This document shows positions 8,984 through 18,117 of a stretch of 64,000 nucleotides of DNA, piece after piece. The stretch's first letter is position 1. Every line of letters starts with the position of its first letter. The notes under the pieces were generated by a model that made no database searches, was not told where the DNA came from, and saw only the letters and a list, made by a program, of their open reading frames with translations. Source of the stretch: Methylophaga sp. (GTDB lineage Bacteria; Pseudomonadota; Gammaproteobacteria; Nitrosococcales; Methylophagaceae); contig NZ_VENF01000001.1 in the NCBI RefSeq assembly GCF_009711715.1, positions 186,001-250,000 on the forward strand. Direction: 5' to 3'. A program made the translations under genes and the position numbers.

Positions 8984-9385
8984 TGAGTCATCGTCAGTCA
9001 CGCAGCGTTCACAATGCCGCTGACCGGTGATTAACCATGCGAGAGTCTGCCGGTGGCGGGCAAAAAAGCGATAAGCGAGATCGGCCAAGGGGCGTATCAG
9101 TGGCCAGCGCAATACAGCAAGCCAGCGATGACGATTGACCAGTTGCCATGCTTTGACTGTGACATCCAGACCAGTCAGCCATTTGCCTTCAGCGTTGAGT
9201 CCATGCAGGATTTTTACGGCTTTGGCCTGGTCAACTTGCGGGAAGCGCTGAGTGAAGTCGCTGGCATGAATATCTTCAAGCTGTAAGCGGCCGCGATGAT
9301 TATAGCGCTTCAAAAGACGGATTTCTTTCACGCAAAGTGGACAGCGGCCATCATAAAATACAACTAAGTCAGCTTGTTCGGGCAT
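8969..9385 (-). CDS. DCC-family thiol-disulfide oxidoreductase-like protein (DUF393)
   Basis: 138 residues. The N-terminus holds the family hallmark DGRCPLC with C15 and C18 as a CxxC pair in a thioredoxin-like context, preceded by LVVFY. The function of DCC proteins is poorly known; a redox role is inferred from the motif. Its 3' end overlaps the amylosucrase gene by 15 bases in convergent orientation, and its start faces the photolyase operon 51 bases away, so the two share a promoter region. DCC genes often occur near photolyase genes in proteobacteria, as I recall. Confidence 0.83.
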   Translation of the reverse strand: MPEQADLVVFYDGRCPLCVKEIRLLKRYNHRGRLQLEDIHASDFTQRFPQVDQAKAVKILHGLNAEGKWLTGLDVTVKAWQLVNRHRWLAVLRWPLIRPLADLAYRFFARHRQTLAWLITGQRHCERCVTDDDSSALL

Positions 9386-9436
9386 GGTCTGATTCCATTT
9401 GACTATGTCTCACTCTTACACGGTGGATGTCAAAAA

Positions 9437-10762
9437 ATGATCAAAACAGGGCTTGTCTGGTTTAACAACGATTTACGGGTGCATGACAATCCGGCACTGC
9501 TGGAGGCCAGTCTCAACTGTGAGCGGTTAATCTGTCTGTTCTGCATTGATAGCCAGTGGGACAAAGCCACGGGCCTCAATGCCAAGCCACTTGGCGAAAA
9601 CAGACGTCAGTTTCTCAATCAGTCCCTGCTTGATTTATCGGCTCAGTTAGCCAAGCGCGGCCAGTCGCTGATTATTGTCAGTGGCAATCCGGTCGAGATT
9701 ATTTCTGATTTTATCACCCGCTTTGATATCGGCGCTGTCTATCGCAGTCAGCATGTTGGCGTGTTTGAAAACCGTCAATGGCAGCATCTCAAGGCGGATT
9801 ATCCCAGACTGCGTTTTGAGTCTGTGCCTTCACATACCTTGTTTCGTCCGGAACAGTTACCGTTTCCGCTCGAAGCCCTGCCGACCACTTTCAGCCAGTT
9901 TCGAAGGCTGGTCGAGGAAATTGATATTGACCCACCACTGGCTATGCCAAAGACCCTGCCGCCGGCAGTGGAAAGCCTGGCTGCAGAAACTGAGACCGTG
10001 TTGGTCAAACCCAGCACAACGGCTGTGTTTGAAGGCGGAGAGAGTGCTGCACTGGCGCATCTGGAAGATTATTTTTCGGGCACAGCGCCGGCTCATTACA
10101 AACAAACACGCAACGAACTGGACGGCTGGCATAACTCGACCAAGTTTTCACCCTGGCTCGCCAATGGCAGTCTGTCGGTCAGACGCCTGCTGCAAAGACT
10201 GAAACGCTATGAAAAGCAGCAGACGGCGAATGAGTCTACCTACTGGATTTATTTCGAACTGCTGTGGCGCGAATACTTTCAATGGCTTGCCCTGAAGCTG
10301 CGGCATAAACTGTTCAGCGCCGGTGGCGTCGCGAACAGAAAAATTCATTGCTGTTTTTACCCGGAGCGCTATCAGAAATGGTGTCACGGTAACACGCCAT
10401 ATCCGCTGGTCAACGCTTTGATGAAGCAACTGAACGAGACCGGTTATATGAGTAACCGAGGCCGTCAGATTGTGGCCAGCTGTTTTGTCAATGAACTGCA
10501 ACTGGACTGGCGCTTCGGTGCGGCTTATTTCGAACAGCAACTGATTGATTATGATGTCGCAGCGAACTGGGGTAACTGGCAGTACATTGCCGGCGTCGGT
10601 ATGGATCCACGCGGTGGTCGCCATTTCAATATCGAGAAGCAAACCAGACAATACGATCCCGCCGGGGACTTTATCCGTAAATGGCATGGCGAGGTAACAA
10701 GTCCCCAGCTGGACTCGGTCGATGCGGCAGACTGGCCGATTTTGCCGCCCAGGCAGCGCTAA
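9437..10762 (+). CDS. Cryptochrome DASH-type photolyase
   Basis: About 441 residues. The N-terminal photolyase alpha/beta domain begins [17 protein letters not shown]. The FAD-binding C-terminal domain carries the DASH-like run [33 protein letters not shown] and [17 protein letters not shown]. Cry-DASH proteins repair CPDs mainly in single-stranded DNA or loops and may signal blue light. I start at ATG 9437, where homologous residues begin and GGTGGA lies upstream; a longer in-frame start at 9374 would overlap the divergent DCC gene. Its stop overlaps the next photolyase start by one base (TAATG). Confidence 0.9.
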   Translation: MIKTGLVWFNNDLRVHDNPALLEASLNCERLICLFCIDSQWDKATGLNAKPLGENRRQFLNQSLLDLSAQLAKRGQSLIIVSGNPVEIISDFITRFDIGAVYRSQHVGVFENRQWQHLKADYPRLRFESVPSHTLFRPEQLPFPLEALPTTFSQFRRLVEEIDIDPPLAMPKTLPPAVESLAAETETVLVKPSTTAVFEGGESAALAHLEDYFSGTAPAHYKQTRNELDGWHNSTKFSPWLANGSLSVRRLLQRLKRYEKQQTANESTYWIYFELLWREYFQWLALKLRHKLFSAGGVANRKIHCCFYPERYQKWCHGNTPYPLVNALMKQLNETGYMSNRGRQIVASCFVNELQLDWRFGAAYFEQQLIDYDVAANWGNWQYIAGVGMDPRGGRHFNIEKQTRQYDPAGDFIRKWHGEVTSPQLDSVDAADWPILPPRQR

Positions 10763-12225
10763 TGCCCCGACCGGATATCAATGTCGTCTGGTTCAAGCGT
10801 GATCTACGCCTGCGCGACCATGCACCGCTCAAAGCCGCCTGTGATTCAGAGCTACCGGCTTTATTGCTCTATGTCATTGAGCCGATGCTTGTCGAAGACC
10901 CGCATTACAGCCTGCGGCACTGGCGCTTTATCTGGCAGTCACTGGCTGACATGCAGGCGCAGCTGCAAAGTCAGCAGCAATTGATGATTGTGAGATCTGA
11001 GATGCCAGATTTACTGGCAAGGATCAGTGAACAATTTACTATCCGTAATCTGTTCAGCCATCAGGAAATCGGTCTTGCCAATACTTTCGAGCGTGACCGG
11101 GCAGTGGCCCAATGGTGCCAACAGCACCAGGTCGATTGGTCTGAATATCCCTGTGGTGCTGTTGAACGAGCCAAGCCCAACAGGGATGACTGGGATAGAC
11201 ACTGGCAAAAGATAATGCGTGCTGAAAAACAGCAACCGAGGCTGGAAAGGCTGCAGACAATCCCATTACCGGAGGACGCTGCCTTTAAGCCGCCAGAATC
11301 ATGGCTACAGGTGGATACTAACTTTCAGCAGGGCGGAAGTCGGTCAGCCTGGCAGACACTGGAAAGTTTTTATCAGGGCAGGGGACAGAATTATTATCGC
11401 CGTTTATCGAGCCCCTCTGCCAGCCGCGAGGCCTGCAGCCGGATGTCTGCTTATCTGGCCTGGGGCAATATCAGCCTGAGAGAAATGTATCAGCACCTGC
11501 TTAGTCACTGGCAGGATCGGGGCTGGCGTCGTAGTCTGGCAGCCCTGTCTTCCCGATTACACTGGCACTGTCACTTTATGCAGAAGTTTGAAAGTGAATG
11601 CGAGATGGAATTCAGACCGGTCAACCGGGGCTATCAATCGTTTCCTTATCGGAATGATGTGGCGGTTGAACAGGAGCTGGCAGCCTGGCAGCAGGGCAAG
11701 ACTGGTTTCCCACTGGTCGATGCCTGCATGCGCTGCCTGCATCAGACCGGCTATATCAACTTCCGGATGCGGGCCATGCTGGTCAGTTTTCTCTGCCACC
11801 ACCTGCTGATTGACTGGCGCCGAGGTGCTACTCATCTGGCGCAGCTCTTCCTCGACTTCGAGCCAGGCATTCATTACCCGCAGTTCCAGATGCAGGCCGG
11901 CGTTACCGGTACCAATACAATTCGAATTTATAATCCGATTAAACAGAGCCAGGAGCAGGATCCGGACGGCATTTTCATTCGCACGTGGTGTCAGGAACTG
12001 GCCGGGTTGCCGGATGACTTGTTACATGAACCATGGCTAATGACGCCAATGGAGCAGCAGATGTATCAATTAACGCTGGGCACTGATTATCCTGAGCCGG
12101 TTATTGATCATCAGGCGCATGCCAGACGTGCCCGCGATTTGCTCTGGTCCTGGCGCAAACATGCTGATGTACAGCAGGAAAACCAGCGTATCCTGAAACG
12201 GCATGTGCGGCCGCCATCACCTTGA
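10762..12225 (+). CDS. Photolyase/cryptochrome-family FAD protein
   Basis: About 487 residues, second photolyase paralogue of the operon. It has the N-terminal antenna-type domain ([17 protein letters not shown]) and an FAD-binding domain with [17 protein letters not shown] and [17 protein letters not shown]. The motif set differs from class I CPD photolyase and from Cry-DASH, and I cannot assign a subclass with confidence; CPD repair, (6-4) repair or photoreception are all possible. The ATG at 10762 overlaps the preceding stop (TAATG), so the two proteins are made together. Having two different photolyase-fold proteins in one operon is consistent with a light-exposed habitat. Confidence 0.85.
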   Translation: MPRPDINVVWFKRDLRLRDHAPLKAACDSELPALLLYVIEPMLVEDPHYSLRHWRFIWQSLADMQAQLQSQQQLMIVRSEMPDLLARISEQFTIRNLFSHQEIGLANTFERDRAVAQWCQQHQVDWSEYPCGAVERAKPNRDDWDRHWQKIMRAEKQQPRLERLQTIPLPEDAAFKPPESWLQVDTNFQQGGSRSAWQTLESFYQGRGQNYYRRLSSPSASREACSRMSAYLAWGNISLREMYQHLLSHWQDRGWRRSLAALSSRLHWHCHFMQKFESECEMEFRPVNRGYQSFPYRNDVAVEQELAAWQQGKTGFPLVDACMRCLHQTGYINFRMRAMLVSFLCHHLLIDWRRGATHLAQLFLDFEPGIHYPQFQMQAGVTGTNTIRIYNPIKQSQEQDPDGIFIRTWCQELAGLPDDLLHEPWLMTPMEQQMYQLTLGTDYPEPVIDHQAHARRARDLLWSWRKHADVQQENQRILKRHVRPPSP

Positions 12226-12301
12226 AACTCTGCTGATTTGAGTCTTAGTGGTCGCAGGTGCATACTAAAACCATCGCTTTCACAAAAGGGAGGTCTTTGT
12301 G

Positions 12302-13075
12302 ATGCTCAAGGCGATTTTGTTTGATATCAGTGGCGTGCTGCACGTAGATAAACGTCCCATCCCCGGCGCTGTTGAGACGGTAGCCAAACTGCAGCAAAAC
12401 GGCGTTCCGATGCGTTTTGTCACCAACACTTCACGTTCTACCAGTCAGGATATTTTCAACAGTCTCCGGCAAATGGGCTTTGAAGTAAGGCAGGAAGATA
12501 TCTTTACTGCACCGGTTGCTGTCAAAACGGTATGCCAGCAGCGCGGCCTGCGGCCATATTTGCTTATTCACCCCGATCTGGAAGCTGAATTTAGCGATAT
12601 TAATCAGCAGGACCCGAATGCGGTGGTATTGGCAGATGCTGCTAATCGCTTTGATTATGCCCATCTGAATAAAGCCTTTGCATTGTTGATAAGCGGTGCG
12701 CCCTTATTAGGTATCGGTCGTAACCGTTATTTCAAAAGCGGTGGTCAGTTACAACTGGATGCCGGCCCATTTATCGACGCTCTGGAATATGCTGCTGATA
12801 CGAAAGCTGAAATTCTGGGTAAACCGGCTGCCGGTTTTTTCCATGCCGCCGTTTCATCACTGGGCTGCAAACCTGAAGAAGTGTTGATGATAGGGGATGA
12901 CGTGGAGGCGGATGTCATCGGAGCAAGAGAAGCCGGGCTGGAAGCCTGCCTGGTGCGTACCGGAAAATACCTGCCCGGCGATGAAAATAAAGCCGGGCTG
13001 GCGGCGGTGGCCGACTCTGTGGTCGAGGCAGTCCGGGATGTGTTTTACCGTCACCGCGAAGCGGCGGAGACCTGA
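12302..13075 (+). CDS. HAD-IIA family phosphatase, LHPP type
   Basis: 257 residues. Motif I reads DISGVL, as in mammalian LHPP (phospholysine/phosphohistidine/pyrophosphate phosphatase), in place of the more common DxDGV; motif II region is FVTNTSRST, and motif IV is MIGDDVEADV. The cap is of the C2 type. Likely a phosphatase of small phosphorylated molecules or protein phospho-residues; the substrate is unknown. GGGAGG at 12288-12293 gives 8-base spacing to ATG 12302, better than to the GTG at 12299. Convergent with rimO, with stops one base apart and no terminator between. Confidence 0.85.
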   Translation: MLKAILFDISGVLHVDKRPIPGAVETVAKLQQNGVPMRFVTNTSRSTSQDIFNSLRQMGFEVRQEDIFTAPVAVKTVCQQRGLRPYLLIHPDLEAEFSDINQQDPNAVVLADAANRFDYAHLNKAFALLISGAPLLGIGRNRYFKSGGQLQLDAGPFIDALEYAADTKAEILGKPAAGFFHAAVSSLGCKPEEVLMIGDDVEADVIGAREAGLEACLVRTGKYLPGDENKAGLAAVADSVVEAVRDVFYRHREAAET

Positions 13076-13076
13076 C

Positions 13077-14387
13077 TCAAATCAGTCTGGCCCACAGGTC
13101 GTGTTCATCCGCTTCTTCGAATTCGACCTCAACAATATCACCCACTTTAAGGTGAGTAGCGTCGTCGATAAAGACCTGACCATCGATTTCGGGGGCATCG
13201 GCTTCGCTGCGTCCCACCGCACCTTCTTCCACCACTTCATCAATAATAACGCGACCCCGGCGCCCGACTTTCTGCTGCAAACGGTCGGCGCTGATTTGTG
13301 CCTGATGCGCCATAAACCTTGCTAAACGCGCCTGCTTGATAGCTTCAGGGATCGCATCGGGCAGATCATTGGCTGCAGCGCCATCTACCGGCGAATAGGT
13401 GAAACAGCCGACCCGATCCAGTTGCGCTTCAGTCAGAAAGTCCAGCAGTTCCTGGAATTCTTCCTCTGTTTCACCCGGGAAGCCGACAATAAAGGTGCTG
13501 CGGATAGTCAAATCCGGGCAGATCGAACGCCATGCCCGGATGCGGTCGAGATTATTCTGACTCGATGCCGGACGTTTCATCAATTTGAGAATGCGCGGAC
13601 TGGCATGCTGAAACGGAATATCCAGATAAGGCAGGATTTTGCCTTCAGCCATCAGCGGTATGACATCATCAACGTGGGGGTAGGGGTAGACATAATGGAG
13701 TCTGACCCAGATACCCATCTCGCCCAGTGCTTCCACCAGCTCAAAAAAGCGCGTTGCGCGTTCGCGACCATTCCATTCAGCAGGCTGATATTTCAGATCC
13801 ACACCGTAGGCACTGGTGTCCTGGGAAATAACCAGTAGCTCTTTGACGCCGGCATCGGCCAGCCGCTTGGCTTCATGCATCACATGATGAATCGGCCGAC
13901 TCACGAGGTCACCGCGCATGGAGGGAATAATGCAAAATGTGCAGCGGTGATTACAGCCTTCGGAGATTTTCAGGTAAGCATAATGACGCGGGGTCAGTTT
14001 AATGCCTTCAGCTGGAACCAGACTGACAAAAGGATCATGTTGCGGCGGTAGATGCTTATGTACAGCATTAACCACATCCTCCAGTGCGTGGGCTCCGGTA
14101 ATTTCCAGAACCTGGGGGTGTCGCTCCCGGATCTCATTATCCCGACTGCCCAGGCAGCCGGTCACAATGACTTTGCCGTTCTGGGCTACCGCTTCACCGA
14201 TGCTTTGCAGCGATTCTTCAACCGCAGCGTCGATAAAACCACAGGTGTTGACGATAACCAGATCAGCATCGTCGTAGCTGGGGGAAATGTCATACCCTTC
14301 CGAGCGTAGTTTGGTGATAATGCGTTCACTGTCGACCAGGGCTTTGGGGCAACCGAGACTGACAAATCCGACTTGAGGGGCTTTCAT
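13077..14387 (-). CDS. rimO: Ribosomal protein uS12 methylthiotransferase RimO
   Basis: 436-residue radical SAM enzyme that methylthiolates the conserved Asp88-equivalent of ribosomal protein S12. The UPF0004 domain supplies C13, C49 and C78 for the auxiliary 4Fe-4S cluster, and the radical SAM cluster is C145-x3-C149-x2-C152 (CNHRCTFC). A C-terminal TRAM domain follows ([12 protein letters not shown]). The N-terminal [16 protein letters not shown] distinguishes RimO from MiaB. Single gene; the 242-base gap upstream separates it from the AmmeMemoRadiSam A gene on the same strand. Confidence 0.96.
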   Translation of the reverse strand: MKAPQVGFVSLGCPKALVDSERIITKLRSEGYDISPSYDDADLVIVNTCGFIDAAVEESLQSIGEAVAQNGKVIVTGCLGSRDNEIRERHPQVLEITGAHALEDVVNAVHKHLPPQHDPFVSLVPAEGIKLTPRHYAYLKISEGCNHRCTFCIIPSMRGDLVSRPIHHVMHEAKRLADAGVKELLVISQDTSAYGVDLKYQPAEWNGRERATRFFELVEALGEMGIWVRLHYVYPYPHVDDVIPLMAEGKILPYLDIPFQHASPRILKLMKRPASSQNNLDRIRAWRSICPDLTIRSTFIVGFPGETEEEFQELLDFLTEAQLDRVGCFTYSPVDGAAANDLPDAIPEAIKQARLARFMAHQAQISADRLQQKVGRRGRVIIDEVVEEGAVGRSEADAPEIDGQVFIDDATHLKVGDIVEVEFEEADEHDLWARLI

Positions 14388-14629
14388 ATACAGTACCGAA
14401 TCCGGGGTGGCTGATTAAAAGCCAATATTTTATTCGATTTAACGCTGAAAATCGCCAGCTTTACAGTACAAAAAACACACATTATTGGCAGGTTTCACCG
14501 AGTCCTTGGCAGTGGATGTTGTTCCGGGATTGTCATCGGTCGCCGCCGCATTGAAGCAAAACAAAGCCAGCGTTTTACGACTTAAAAGCGTTCAAAGGCT
14601 GGGGACCGTCTGTATACCTGCTTACACCT
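14388..14629. other. Intergenic stretch without a recognised gene
   Basis: This 242-base gap lies upstream of rimO and downstream of the AMMECR1 gene. It is likely to hold the rimO promoter. A 60-codon plus-strand frame in it has no ribosome site or recognisable similarity. I found no convincing hairpin terminator. Confidence 0.4.
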
Positions 14630-15181
14630 CTAAAAGTTCTCTGTGTGGTAACGGTAACAGCGGATAGAGTCTGACCAGTAGTCGACGGGCAGACCGGCTT
14701 TACGTTTCAGCGCGGCAACAAACTGTTCCGGACTGTGCAGTGAATCCCACACGGCAGGCAGGAAAGTGGCGCGGTGGTGATCATCTTCCAGTATCAGGCC
14801 ATCTTCACCGGCTTTGAGCTGATTCAGCAGAGACTGCTCAGACTGGCATGAAATTGACTCAGGTTTACTGAGTACGGAAATATGCACATCCAGTTCTTCG
14901 AGCATAGTCTCTGTTACCGGATCAAACCGCCTATCGCGGAAGGCAGCTGAATAAGCATTGCTGGCAACATCCTCAGCCAGTGGGCGGTAAGCTTCCAGAG
15001 TGCCGATACAGCCGTGCAGTGCGCCGGCAAAGTACAGGGTCACAAAGCTGGCACCCTCAGCCGTGACACTCGGCGGCAGACTGTTCAAATCCAATGGCAT
15101 CACAGCCTGGTGTCTAAGCCCGTATTTAATGGCATCACGGGCGATTTTACGCAGCAGAAAACGATCGGATCGGGAAATCAT
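14630..15181 (-). CDS. amrA: AmmeMemoRadiSam system protein A (AMMECR1 domain)
   Basis: 183 residues forming a single AMMECR1 domain. The family hallmark region GALHGCIGTLEAYRPLAEDV (about residues 53-72) is present with the conserved cysteine, plus AFRDRRFDPV. The biochemical role is unknown. In bacteria and archaea this domain co-occurs with a MEMO1-like protein and a radical SAM enzyme; all three are here. Its ATG lies 2 bases after the MEMO gene stop, so A and B form one transcript from the divergent promoter region at 15973-16059. Confidence 0.9.
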   Translation of the reverse strand: MISRSDRFLLRKIARDAIKYGLRHQAVMPLDLNSLPPSVTAEGASFVTLYFAGALHGCIGTLEAYRPLAEDVASNAYSAAFRDRRFDPVTETMLEELDVHISVLSKPESISCQSEQSLLNQLKAGEDGLILEDDHHRATFLPAVWDSLHSPEQFVAALKRKAGLPVDYWSDSIRCYRYHTENF

Positions 15182-15183
15182 GG

Positions 15184-15972
15184 CTACTGGAACAAGTAGG
15201 CGCCATAGCCTACGACACTATCTCGCTTACCTGCGGTATCACCAGAGTTTCTTAAATCCAGGATTTGTCCCTGCATATTATGTTCGCGGGCATAGAGCAA
15301 CAGGCCATTAATGCCGACACTGCCACAGGCGTGGTAACCATCGATGACATGGTTATCCATGCTGATAATAGCCTGGGATGTCTCTGCATCAATCTCGCAG
15401 GCACTGTCGTAATCAAGGTAATGACTTAAATCCGAGCTGATGACAATCAGAGTTTCCGGCCCATCCCAAAGCATATCGAGTACTTCGGCAACCAACTTGG
15501 GACTGGCGTGACCGGCTACAATCGGCACAATTTTGAAGTCTTCAAGCAAGTACTGAAGGAAGGGCAGTTGAACTTCCAGGCTATGCTCTTTGGCATGGGC
15601 TTGTTCCAGTACATGGACACCCTCGATTTTCATGATCTGGCTTTCGGCATGACGATCAACCGGTATCAGGCCCATGGGGGTTTCGAACCAGTCAACCGAG
15701 GAAACAGCCAGTCCTTCAAAAGGTACCCGGTGCGATGGACCGATAAGAACCACCCTTTTGATGATGTCTCTGCGAGCTTCCAGATGTTTGTAGGCGCTGG
15801 CTGCGACAAGGCCGGAATAAACATAACCAGCGTGAGGAACAATCAGTGCCTTTGGTGTCATATCTGCCCGAAGGGTACTGGCTTGCAGATTCCGGGCAAT
15901 CATATTGTTGAGTTTCTCGGCATCAGCCGGATAAAACAGACCAGCAACAGCACTAGGGCGAACGATTTCCAT
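15184..15972 (-). CDS. amrB: AmmeMemoRadiSam system protein B (MEMO1 family)
   Basis: 262 residues. MEMO-family motifs include ALIVPHAGYVYSG (H47), IGPSHRVPFEG (H81), VISSDLSHYLDYD and GSVGINGLL. In human MEMO1 the equivalent histidines and a cysteine bind a metal; the fold is related to extradiol dioxygenases. Here the position near the C-terminal GSVGINGLLLYA lacks an obvious equivalent cysteine by eye other than in ACGSVG. Enzyme activity is unknown. First gene of the minus-strand pair, facing the radical SAM partner gene. Confidence 0.92.
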   Translation of the reverse strand: MEIVRPSAVAGLFYPADAEKLNNMIARNLQASTLRADMTPKALIVPHAGYVYSGLVAASAYKHLEARRDIIKRVVLIGPSHRVPFEGLAVSSVDWFETPMGLIPVDRHAESQIMKIEGVHVLEQAHAKEHSLEVQLPFLQYLLEDFKIVPIVAGHASPKLVAEVLDMLWDGPETLIVISSDLSHYLDYDSACEIDAETSQAIISMDNHVIDGYHACGSVGINGLLLYAREHNMQGQILDLRNSGDTAGKRDSVVGYGAYLFQ

Positions 15973-16059
15973 GGCAACGCTCCGCTTATCGGCGTACTAT
16001 GAATAAGTATCATCTTATCAATAATTTATTGCAATATCTCCCGCTACCGGAGGTGTGGT
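15973..16059. promoter_or_regulatory. Divergent promoter region of the AmmeMemoRadiSam locus
   Basis: The 87 bases between the MEMO-family gene and the radical SAM gene must hold both promoters. The segment is AT-rich around 16003-16030 (ATAAGTATCATC, TAATTTATTGC). Ribosome site CCGGAGG precedes the plus-strand gene. No specific operator could be named. Confidence 0.5.
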
Positions 16060-17160
16060 ATGAGTCCCGAAAACAGCCAAACCGACGCTTTTGTCGAGGC
16101 GGTTCCCACCAAGTACTGGCACCTGCTGGATGATGGCCGGGTGCAGTGCGATTTATGCCCGCGATTTTGCAAACTGCACGAAGGCCAGCGCGGACTGTGC
16201 TTTGTCCGCGCCAATTATCAGGGAAAGATGGTACTGACAACCTGGGGACGCTCCAGTGGCTTTGTGATCGACCCGATTGAAAAAAAACCGCTTAATCACT
16301 TTCTGCCGGGTACGCCAGTGCTTTCGTTCGGCACCGCCGGTTGCAATCTTGCCTGCAAATTCTGTCAGAACTGGGATATCAGTAAGTCCAGGGAAATGGA
16401 TACGCTGATGGATCTGGCTACCCCTGAAAAACTGGCTTATAAGGCGAAAGAACTAGGCTGCCGTAGTATTGCCTTTACCTACAATGATCCGGTGATTTTC
16501 CATGAATATGCGATTGATGTGGCGCAGGCCTGCCATGAGCACGATATTAAAACCGTGGCGGTCACAGCAGGTTATGTGTGTCCGGAACCAAGAACGGAGT
16601 TCTATCGTTATATGGATGCAGCCAATGTCGACTTGAAGGCTTTCAGCGAGCGTTTTTACAAGAAGATAACCGGCTCACATCTGCAACCGGTATTGGAAAC
16701 CCTGACATACCTGAAACATGAAACTGATGTCTGGTTTGAGCTGACTACCTTACTGATTCCCGGAGAGAATGATTCGGAGCAGGAAGTGACTGAAATGTGT
16801 CAGTGGGTAGTTGAACATCTGGGGCCGGATGTGCCGATGCATTTCAGCGTGTTTCATCCAGACTGGAAAATGATGGATAAGCCCTCGACACCGCCGAAAA
16901 CTGTGCGCAGGGCCAGAGATATCGCTATCGAACAGGGTGTACGTTATGCCTATGTCGGCAATATGCACGACATGCAGGCTGACAGCACCTGGTGTCATCA
17001 ATGTGGCAGTTTGTTAATCGGCCGGGACTGGTACCGGTTATCAGCCTGGCAACTGGATGAGGCAGGCTGCTGTCTTAATTGCGGCACGCCCTGTGCCGGT
17101 GTGTTTGAATCCATGCCCGGTCATTGGGGGCCTCAACGTGTTCTTGTAGATATGGCCTAG
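16060..17160 (+). CDS. amrS: AmmeMemoRadiSam system radical SAM enzyme
   Basis: 366 residues. The radical SAM cluster is C95-x3-C99-x2-C102 (GCNLACKFCQNWDIS). The N-terminal part has a Cys-rich segment (C30, C33, C37, C47) and the C-terminus has further paired cysteines (WCHQCGS and CCLNCGTPC), typical of this branch close to pyruvate formate-lyase activases. The substrate is not known; a modification of a protein or small molecule together with the A and B partners is inferred from conserved co-occurrence. It is divergent from the A/B genes and followed after 18 bases by a DUF2726-like gene, so a longer plus-strand operon is possible. Confidence 0.92.
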   Translation: MSPENSQTDAFVEAVPTKYWHLLDDGRVQCDLCPRFCKLHEGQRGLCFVRANYQGKMVLTTWGRSSGFVIDPIEKKPLNHFLPGTPVLSFGTAGCNLACKFCQNWDISKSREMDTLMDLATPEKLAYKAKELGCRSIAFTYNDPVIFHEYAIDVAQACHEHDIKTVAVTAGYVCPEPRTEFYRYMDAANVDLKAFSERFYKKITGSHLQPVLETLTYLKHETDVWFELTTLLIPGENDSEQEVTEMCQWVVEHLGPDVPMHFSVFHPDWKMMDKPSTPPKTVRRARDIAIEQGVRYAYVGNMHDMQADSTWCHQCGSLLIGRDWYRLSAWQLDEAGCCLNCGTPCAGVFESMPGHWGPQRVLVDMA

Positions 17161-17178
17161 CTTGAGAGGTGAGTAACG

Positions 17179-18099
17179 ATGTTGATGCTTGGTTGGTCAC
17201 TCATTACGGTATTGGTTTTGCTGTGGGTGGCGTTTCGGATTTATAGAAAATATAAATCGCCCAAACTCAAAGTCAGCCCCAGAAAAATGCTGATGGATAA
17301 GCTGGTGCGCGATTTTAAATCGCAGTTAGAGCGCGCGGTTGGCGAAGATTATGATGTCTACCCGCATGTCCGGCTTGCCGATCTGCTGGTAATAGCGCCT
17401 GACAAGGATAAAAAAGCCCAGCAAATAAAGTCACGGATTGAAGCAACGTCAACCGATCTCGTCCTGACTGAAAAAGCGACCGGGAAAATCGCTTGCGTAC
17501 TGATTCTGATTCATCAGGACAAACTGGGTAGCAGACAGCAGTTCATCCGCCAGATATGTCAGCAAGGCAAGTTGCCATTTCAGATATTTGATGTCAATAA
17601 TGCTTTCAGCGACAAACAGATTCGTGAGGCTATCACCCGGTTACTGGAACCGGTGATAACACTGGACGAGAGTCCCAACCATGATATCAAGGTCTACCTT
17701 GACCCGGGAGAAGCTGCTCACCAAAGGCAAGAAGCTGAATCGGAGTCGCTGAAGCAGTATGAGAAAAAACCAATGCCCGAGCCAAATCCGGGTGAACAGC
17801 AGAACGCTCACAAAGACGAACCAGAGCGGAAGAGGCGATATCAGCAAGTGACAGAAGCTGAACACAGATTGGCAGGACAAGGTCATAAAAAACAGGAGCC
17901 AGAGCCAAAGCTGCGTGAGCAATCTCACATAGAGCAAGAAGCCAAGCCGGAGCCGAAAGTGCAGTACCAGCAAACGACAGAAGCTGAGCACAGATTGGCA
18001 GGACGAGGCCATAAAAAGCAGGAGGCAGAGCTAAAGCCACGTGAGCGAGCTCACAAACAGCAAAAAGCCGAGCCGGAGTTTGATTTATCTGTCGACTGA
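17179..18099 (+). CDS. Membrane-anchored DUF2726-like protein with charged repeats
   Basis: 306 residues. An N-terminal membrane segment (about residues 3-19, LGWSLITVLVLLWVAF) is followed by a cytoplasmic domain of about residues 35-160 that resembles DUF2726 (HVRLADLLVIAP, STDLVLTEKATGKIACVLIL). DUF2726 domains have been likened to PD-(D/E)XK nuclease folds; here the usual acidic IELD-like position reads LILIHQD, so catalysis is doubtful. Residues about 170-306 are a hydrophilic Glu/Lys/Gln-rich tail with two 42-residue tandem repeats. Ribosome site GAGGTGAG precedes the ATG. Function unknown. Confidence 0.7.
   Translation: MLMLGWSLITVLVLLWVAFRIYRKYKSPKLKVSPRKMLMDKLVRDFKSQLERAVGEDYDVYPHVRLADLLVIAPDKDKKAQQIKSRIEATSTDLVLTEKATGKIACVLILIHQDKLGSRQQFIRQICQQGKLPFQIFDVNNAFSDKQIREAITRLLEPVITLDESPNHDIKVYLDPGEAAHQRQEAESESLKQYEKKPMPEPNPGEQQNAHKDEPERKRRYQQVTEAEHRLAGQGHKKQEPEPKLREQSHIEQEAKPEPKVQYQQTTEAEHRLAGRGHKKQEAELKPRERAHKQQKAEPEFDLSVD
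17842..18080 (+). repeat. Two tandem 126-bp repeats inside the DUF2726-like gene
   Basis: Copy 1 starts at 17842 (CAGCAAGTGACAGAAGCTGA) and copy 2 at 17968 (CAGCAAACGACAGAAGCTGA), a 126-base period that keeps frame. Copy 2 stays similar to about 18080. Each encodes a TEAEHRLAG(Q/R)GHKKQE block plus an acidic/basic spacer. Moderate divergence suggests the duplication is not fresh. Confidence 0.85.
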
Positions 18100-18117
18100 C
18101 AAGGATCCATTAAAATC

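Noticed and set aside
14485..14667. Plus-strand 60-codon frame in the rimO-amrA gap
   Set aside because: No ribosome site, low similarity to anything I recognise, overlaps the AMMECR1 gene end.
17641..18040. Two long minus-strand frames with hydrophobic composition
   Set aside because: They lie opposite the charged repeats of the DUF2726-like gene and show only the reverse of its codon pattern.
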